From assembly GCF_963169125.1 (NCBI RefSeq), contig NC_084796.1:85519888-85583887 (forward strand): a DNA stretch of 64,000 nucleotides, written 5' to 3'. The notes under the pieces are model-generated. The model was given only the letters and a program-made list of their open reading frames with translations. It was not told the DNA's origin and did no database searches. The stretch is from Humulus lupulus. Its lineage: Eukaryota; Streptophyta; Magnoliopsida; Rosales; Cannabaceae. How positions within the stretch are numbered: position 1 is the stretch's first letter; each line of letters begins with the position of its first letter. Positions 59,560 to 64,000 of the stretch are shown here, in pieces. A program made the translations under genes and the position numbers.

Positions 59560-62040
59560 AGATATACCAACTTTTCGCTCTTTTACGAAATTTTACCGTT
59601 TTCTATCATATACCAAAATACCACTTTTGGACCCTTTACAATTAATATCTAACAACGTTACCCCTTTCTCTTAAAGGCTCTACAAAACCTAAACTCTCAT
59701 TTTTACAATTTTTATCCATGACCTAGGATCTCATTTTCTGTTATTTTTTAAAATAAGGGCAATTGGAACCTTAACTTATAAAATGGTGAAAATCAACTTT
59801 AATTAACTTAAGTTGATTGGGGATTGGTTAAATCTCCAGATCCTTAGTTATCTTTGCAAAGAACTATTTCTTTTAATTTCCAAAACTTTACTTCCACTAT
59901 TTAATTTAAAGTGGTAAGGTCTCATTTTTAATCTTTTGCCCTAAGTTGAGTTTTGGCAAAAACCCTAAACTATCATTCACGTATTCTGTGTCATAAGGAC
60001 AAGAACTAGGCAAAAGCCTCACATCAAAACTTATTTTAGGTTAAGAGAGCTAACCTCCCAAAAATCACTTTTTGTTAAGGTTCGAAATTATTACTTTTCA
60101 AGTTTTAGGGAAAAGTTATAAAAATCATCTCTCTTAAACCATGGCATAGTTTTCTCTAAAATTTTACAGGGGTCCTTATACACATCTTAACTAATTCCCT
60201 TCAATTTTTTATAATTTTTGGAATAGAAAAACACATTCAAATATTTAAAGCAATCTGGGCAGTGCCTGCTGCCCAGAAATTTTTCCCTGATTTTAAGGTA
60301 ACTTTGAAAATTTATTTCTCCTACACCATAGCCCAGTTCTTTATAAAATTGTACAGAGATCTTTATACATTTATAGCTTCCTTCCAAATTTCATAGCTTT
60401 TATATTAGTAATACCCGTTCAAAAGTCAAAACAATCTGGGCAGTGCATGCTGCCATTGCCCAGAAATTTTCCAGATTTACATCACAATGCCAAAAAGTGC
60501 ATAACTTGGGTTTAAAAATATCTTTTCACAATTTTCAAAAGTCTAACCTCAAGTACTCACAAATAAATATGCAACTACATGACTTATTTTCACAAACAGA
60601 GGCAGAAGAGTGTGATCTGGCCCATTGGAAGCCAGACCATGAATTTTGGCAACATGCATTTTTACACAAACTTAACAACAACAAGCATTTCTACCATAAC
60701 CCTAGTCACTTCCTTGCATGCAAATCATCAAATCACACAATCTCAACCTTAAGCATAAAATAAGCTCCAAAAATTATTAAAATATCCTATACAATCAGAT
60801 CTACAAATATTAACACAAAACTCAAAGAATAACCATAGATTTATACCTTTCGATAGTTCTAGCTTGGAGATGTGTTTCCTTAGCTTCTCCAAAATACCCC
60901 TTGTTCTCCACACTCTCAAACCAAGCCCCACATGTAGATTTTTAAGAAATAATTAGGGTAGAAAGACTTAGATGAGGGACAAGAACATGCAAACTACAAA
61001 GATCTCTTACCTTGCTTTTACTTGATCATCAAAGTACTCATCGTTTGAGATCCAACTAGTACAAGCTTCCCTTTAACCCTAGATCACATGCATGCATAAT
61101 AAACCCTTAGGGTTTCAGGTTTGAAGAGGAAAATGGAAGAGAAGATGAATGAGGTTTCGAAACTTACACTAGACAAGGTTTCTCTTTAGCTTCTCCCTTC
61201 TTCAATGGAGGGATGAGTGTAGTTAGCTTATGGAGAAAAAGTTGCAGCAATGGAGGATTGTAGAGCTTAGAGTTTCAGGCTTGGACGAGGAAAATGGAAG
61301 AGAGAGTGTTTTTTGAGAGAAAAGAAATTTTGTGACCGAAAATGATTAGGTCTTTACTTGTGAGTGGGGTAAGACTCTTACTCTTCCCCTAGGGTATGTG
61401 TCCTAGGCTCTTAAGAGCCCTAGGACCTAGCCGTGCCGCCCACAACTCTCTTTCTCCTCCCTTGGAAAAGATATTTATGCCCTTGCTCATTTTTACCTCT
61501 CTCCTAAGACTCTCAAGGGCCCTTTTGGTAATTTTTCTTATCTAAAATTTCCTAAATGTTTACCCTGTAGTTTTTAAATCTCCAAGCCTAATTAACTAGA
61601 TTAAATTGTGACCCAAAAATAAAATTTGTCACATATCACATAATTTTAGCAATTTATCCAATTGACCAAAATGTCCGTAGAGGCCCAAGCAATAAATTTT
61701 TATTCTTAGGCCTGATTGATTGGAATTCAAACCTCAATCATTTTTCTTAAATTTATTGGCTCGACTATAAAGTCACAGTTCTCAAATCATTTTTATGCCA
61801 TAGTATTCCCTATTTTACCAAATCCGAGATTTTTCCACTATTAAGGTTTGCCCCTCAGTCTAAGACCAATTTTTCTTTGCATAGGCCTAAACCATTTACC
61901 AAATTATCACAACGGCTATAAAATTCACGAAATAACACAATTTCATATAATATTATTTATCAAAAAAATATTTCATACAATTCTTCATCAGCTTGAATCG
62001 GCTACTAACGAGTGTTCAAAACTCAGGATGTCACACCAGG

Positions 62041-62860
62041 TTTTGCCTCCCAATGTGGTCTCCGCAGAATCCTTCATGTATCTCATGTAGGATAGTCTGT
62101 GCTTCCTTGGGCAGAACACACTACAGGAGGGGTAGTGAATGCCCTCATCGATAGAGAATTCCCTCTACCATAACATACCGCGGGACTTGATATAACAATA
62201 TTCTTGCATCCTTTCGGTCATTTGGCAGTTTACCGGTTGTGAGGTATTCCACTATGGGGGTTATCCAGGTCAGTTTTGTGTCAATCACTCTAACCTCAAA
62301 TGGTTCTTCCTTTATGCTTGGTTGTGCTAAGAATTCCACTGGGACTACATTTAATGTATCCGCCTCTTTGGTGGTGGAAAGTCAGGCTAAAGCATCAGCA
62401 TTCGAATTCTACTCGCAGGGTACCTGCTCGATGGAGTAGAACTCAAACTCAAACATCTCATCTTTAACCTTAGCAAGATAAGCCGCCCTTTTGATACCTC
62501 TAGCTTGATACTCCCCAATTATTTGATTAACCACGAGTTGAGAATCACTATAACATTGGATCGCCTTTGCTTTCAGTTCTTTTGCCACCCGTATTCTTGC
62601 CAATAGAGCTTCGTACTCTGCTTCATTGTTGGATGCTTCCAAACCTCAAGTCTGTATGGAATCGATGTCCTCAGGTGAGATCAAAATTATCCTAGCTCCG
62701 GATTCGTTTTTGTTAGATGATTCATCAACGGAGAGTTTCCACAACTCTTGCACTAGTTCTCACATTGGCTCATCCTAAAAATCTGTGCATTCTGCCACAA
62801 AATCAGCGAGCGCTCGACTCTTGATTGATGTGCTTGGCGTATATAATATCTCAAACTGAC
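62041..62860 (-). pseudogene. gypsy second RNase H and integrase N-terminus of element 3
   Basis: On the - strand: KLSVDESSNKNE (catalytic Asp region), [17 protein letters not shown] (catalytic Glu), [12 protein letters not shown] (catalytic Asp) and NADALA (last Asp). Then come VPVEFLAQPSIKEEPFEV and YQVPRYVMVEGILYRG, leading to HEIHEG and the solo LTR D junction. Several stops are present (for example after VPCE). Confidence 0.8.
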
Positions 62861-64000
62861 TGAGTTCGATGGCCCACTTAGCCAAACGTCTTGATGTTTC
62901 AAGTTTTTGCAAAACCTGCCTTAAGGGTTCATCGGTTAAGACGTGGATGGTGTGGGACTAGAAATACGGCCTGAGTTTTCTCGAGGCCAAGATCAATCAC
63001 AACACGAGTTTTTCTATTAAAGGGTATCCGGATTAAACTCTTAGAAGCCTTTGACTCAAGTAGTACACCAGTTTTTATGCCCGATCTTCTTCTCAAACTA
63101 ATAGGGTGCTTATCGCATATTCTGTCACAACTAGGTATGAGAACAAACATTCTTTAGTCGATGGTTTTGATAATATGAGGGTTCAGCCATGTGAGCTTTC
63201 AGATTCTAAAATTCCTGCTGGCATTCTTCAGTCCACTCAAACTTTTTGTTTCCCCTAAGCAAGTTGTAGAACATGAGACACTTGTCAGTTGATTATGAAA
63301 CGAAGGGGTTAGGGCTGCCGCTTTCCTGGTTAAGCTCTATACTCCTTTACGCTACCTAGGCAAAGACATTTCTAATAGCAAACTGATCTTCTCTGGGTTT
63401 GCCCCTATCCCCCTTGTGTTGACTATGAAGCCCAAAAAATTTCCCGATGAAACCCCAAAGGTGCACTTTGGGGATTCAGCTTCATGTCATATTTCCTTCA
63501 CACGCCAAAACATTCTTCCAGATCAGATACATGGTTATTGGCAATCTTTGATTTAACGAGCATATCATCGACATACACTTCCATGTTTTCTCGATCTGGT
63601 TAATGAACATTTTGTTAACCAATCGTGGTATGTTGCACCAACATTCTTTGGCCCGAATTGCATAATCTTGTAGCAATATACATTATGCTCAGTCATGAAG
63701 CTAGTGTGCTCTTGGTCTGGAGGTTTCATCGCGATCTAGTTATATCCAGAATATCCATCCATGAATGACATGAGCTCATGACCAGCTATTGCGTCTACAA
63801 ATTGATCGATTCGAGGTAGTGGAAAACAATCCTTAGAACTTGCCTCATTAAGGTAGGAGAAGTCAATGCAAGTTCTCCATTTCCCATTAGGCTTTGGGAC
63901 CAAAACACGGTTAGCAACCCAAGTCAGATATTTTGCTTCCCTTATGAATCCACACTTAAGTAAGTGAGCTACTTCTTCTTCTAAAGCTTCTGATTGCCCC
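62861..64000 (-). pseudogene. gypsy reverse transcriptase and first RNase H of element 3, partial
   Basis: Read on the - strand from 64000: VLVPKPNGKWRTCIDFSYLN, PLPRIDQFVDAIAGHELMSF, MDGYSGYN and EHTSFMTEHNVYCYKIMQFG are intact RT motifs. The YxDD active site region is frameshifted (LVNKMFINQIEKTW, then out of frame). CTFGVSSGNFLGFIVNTRG and FNRKTRVVIDLGLEK-type remnants of RNase H follow with many stops. The gene continues beyond the window edge. Confidence 0.82.

Larger units (their letters stand above)
56877..62035 (-). repeat. Solo LTR D (5159 bp), containing solo LTR E
   Basis: The ends are TGTAACGACCC and ggatgtcaca, with perfect TSD ccagg at 56872-56876 and 62036-62040, inside the gypsy integrase. 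Without LTR E it is about 4.1 kb. Words near the 3' end in LTR orientation (ctgcaagtaag-like, tatgtacatgtggtcc, caccattttgaaaag) resemble the matching region of LTRs A-C, but the family is different. It carries a 34-bp tandem array and two gcag stem-loop words. It could also be a very long LTR of another lineage. Confidence 0.72.
52822..64000 (-). mobile_element. Tat-type Ty3/gypsy retrotransposon, reverse orientation (element 3)
   Basis: Pol runs right to left (64000 down to about 55900). A G-run motif at 55672-55682 (- strand cttgggggcat) follows it. Then comes a + strand antisense gene (53785-55090) with an upstream TATA-like box. The 5' LTR and gag lie beyond the window. The 3' LTR was not identified, and the left boundary coincides with solo LTR C. 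It is split by solo LTR D (TSD ccagg). Confidence 0.75.

Noticed and set aside
60187..60763. Frames of 66 and 106 residues in solo LTR D
   Set aside because: Low-complexity composition without motifs, located in a solo LTR and overlapping on opposite strands.

Overview
This window looks like plant nuclear DNA, probably from a eudicot. It is AT-rich, and I found no convincing host gene, rRNA or functional tRNA. Almost everything in it is nested transposable elements, mostly decayed. The evidence is repeated LTR, primer-site, polypurine and integrase/reverse-transcriptase signatures, together with target-site duplications (TSDs) that I could read directly on both sides of nine insertions; two of these have one mismatch.

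Layout, left to right. (1) 1-8556 is the 3' part of a Ty3/gypsy element of the Tat type: RNase H, second RNase H and integrase on +, then a gene-like module on -, then a 3' LTR. (2) 8557-9323 is a rearranged reverse-orientation copia LTR. (3) 9324-23308 is a foldback Mutator-like element with 9-bp TSD ttatattaa. It is split by a complete Tat element (9709-22667) with both LTRs, gag-pol broken by stops, and an antisense gene. (4) 23318-25758 holds a reverse copia LTR remnant and then a copia 5' LTR with primer-binding site. (5) 25759-32900 is a reverse-orientation Tat 3' LTR plus its divergent gene on +, split by two solo LTRs (27003-29505 and 29829-31742). (6) 34556-52821 is one solo LTR (TSD atctt) split by a copia element (35316-51064), which is itself split by another solo LTR (37479-39824) and a CACTA transposon (45417-48625). 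(7) 52822-64000 is a reverse-orientation Tat element with pol on - and an antisense gene on +. Its integrase is split by a 5.2-kb solo LTR (56877-62035), which contains a Tat solo LTR (58519-59559).

The polyproteins follow known retrotransposon logic: gag packages RNA, protease matures, RT and RNase H copy the RNA, and integrase inserts it. Every coding region here is interrupted, so current activity is unlikely without helper elements.

Two patterns deserve attention. First, all four Tat copies carry a gene in antisense orientation between pol and the 3' LTR, each with a TATA-like box outside the LTR. In three of them a polypurine-like motif repeats just after pol, so the antisense module lies between two such motifs. 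Second, the long solo LTRs carry internal modules of repeated palindromic words, with a different word in each LTR, at a similar place in the three copies of one family.
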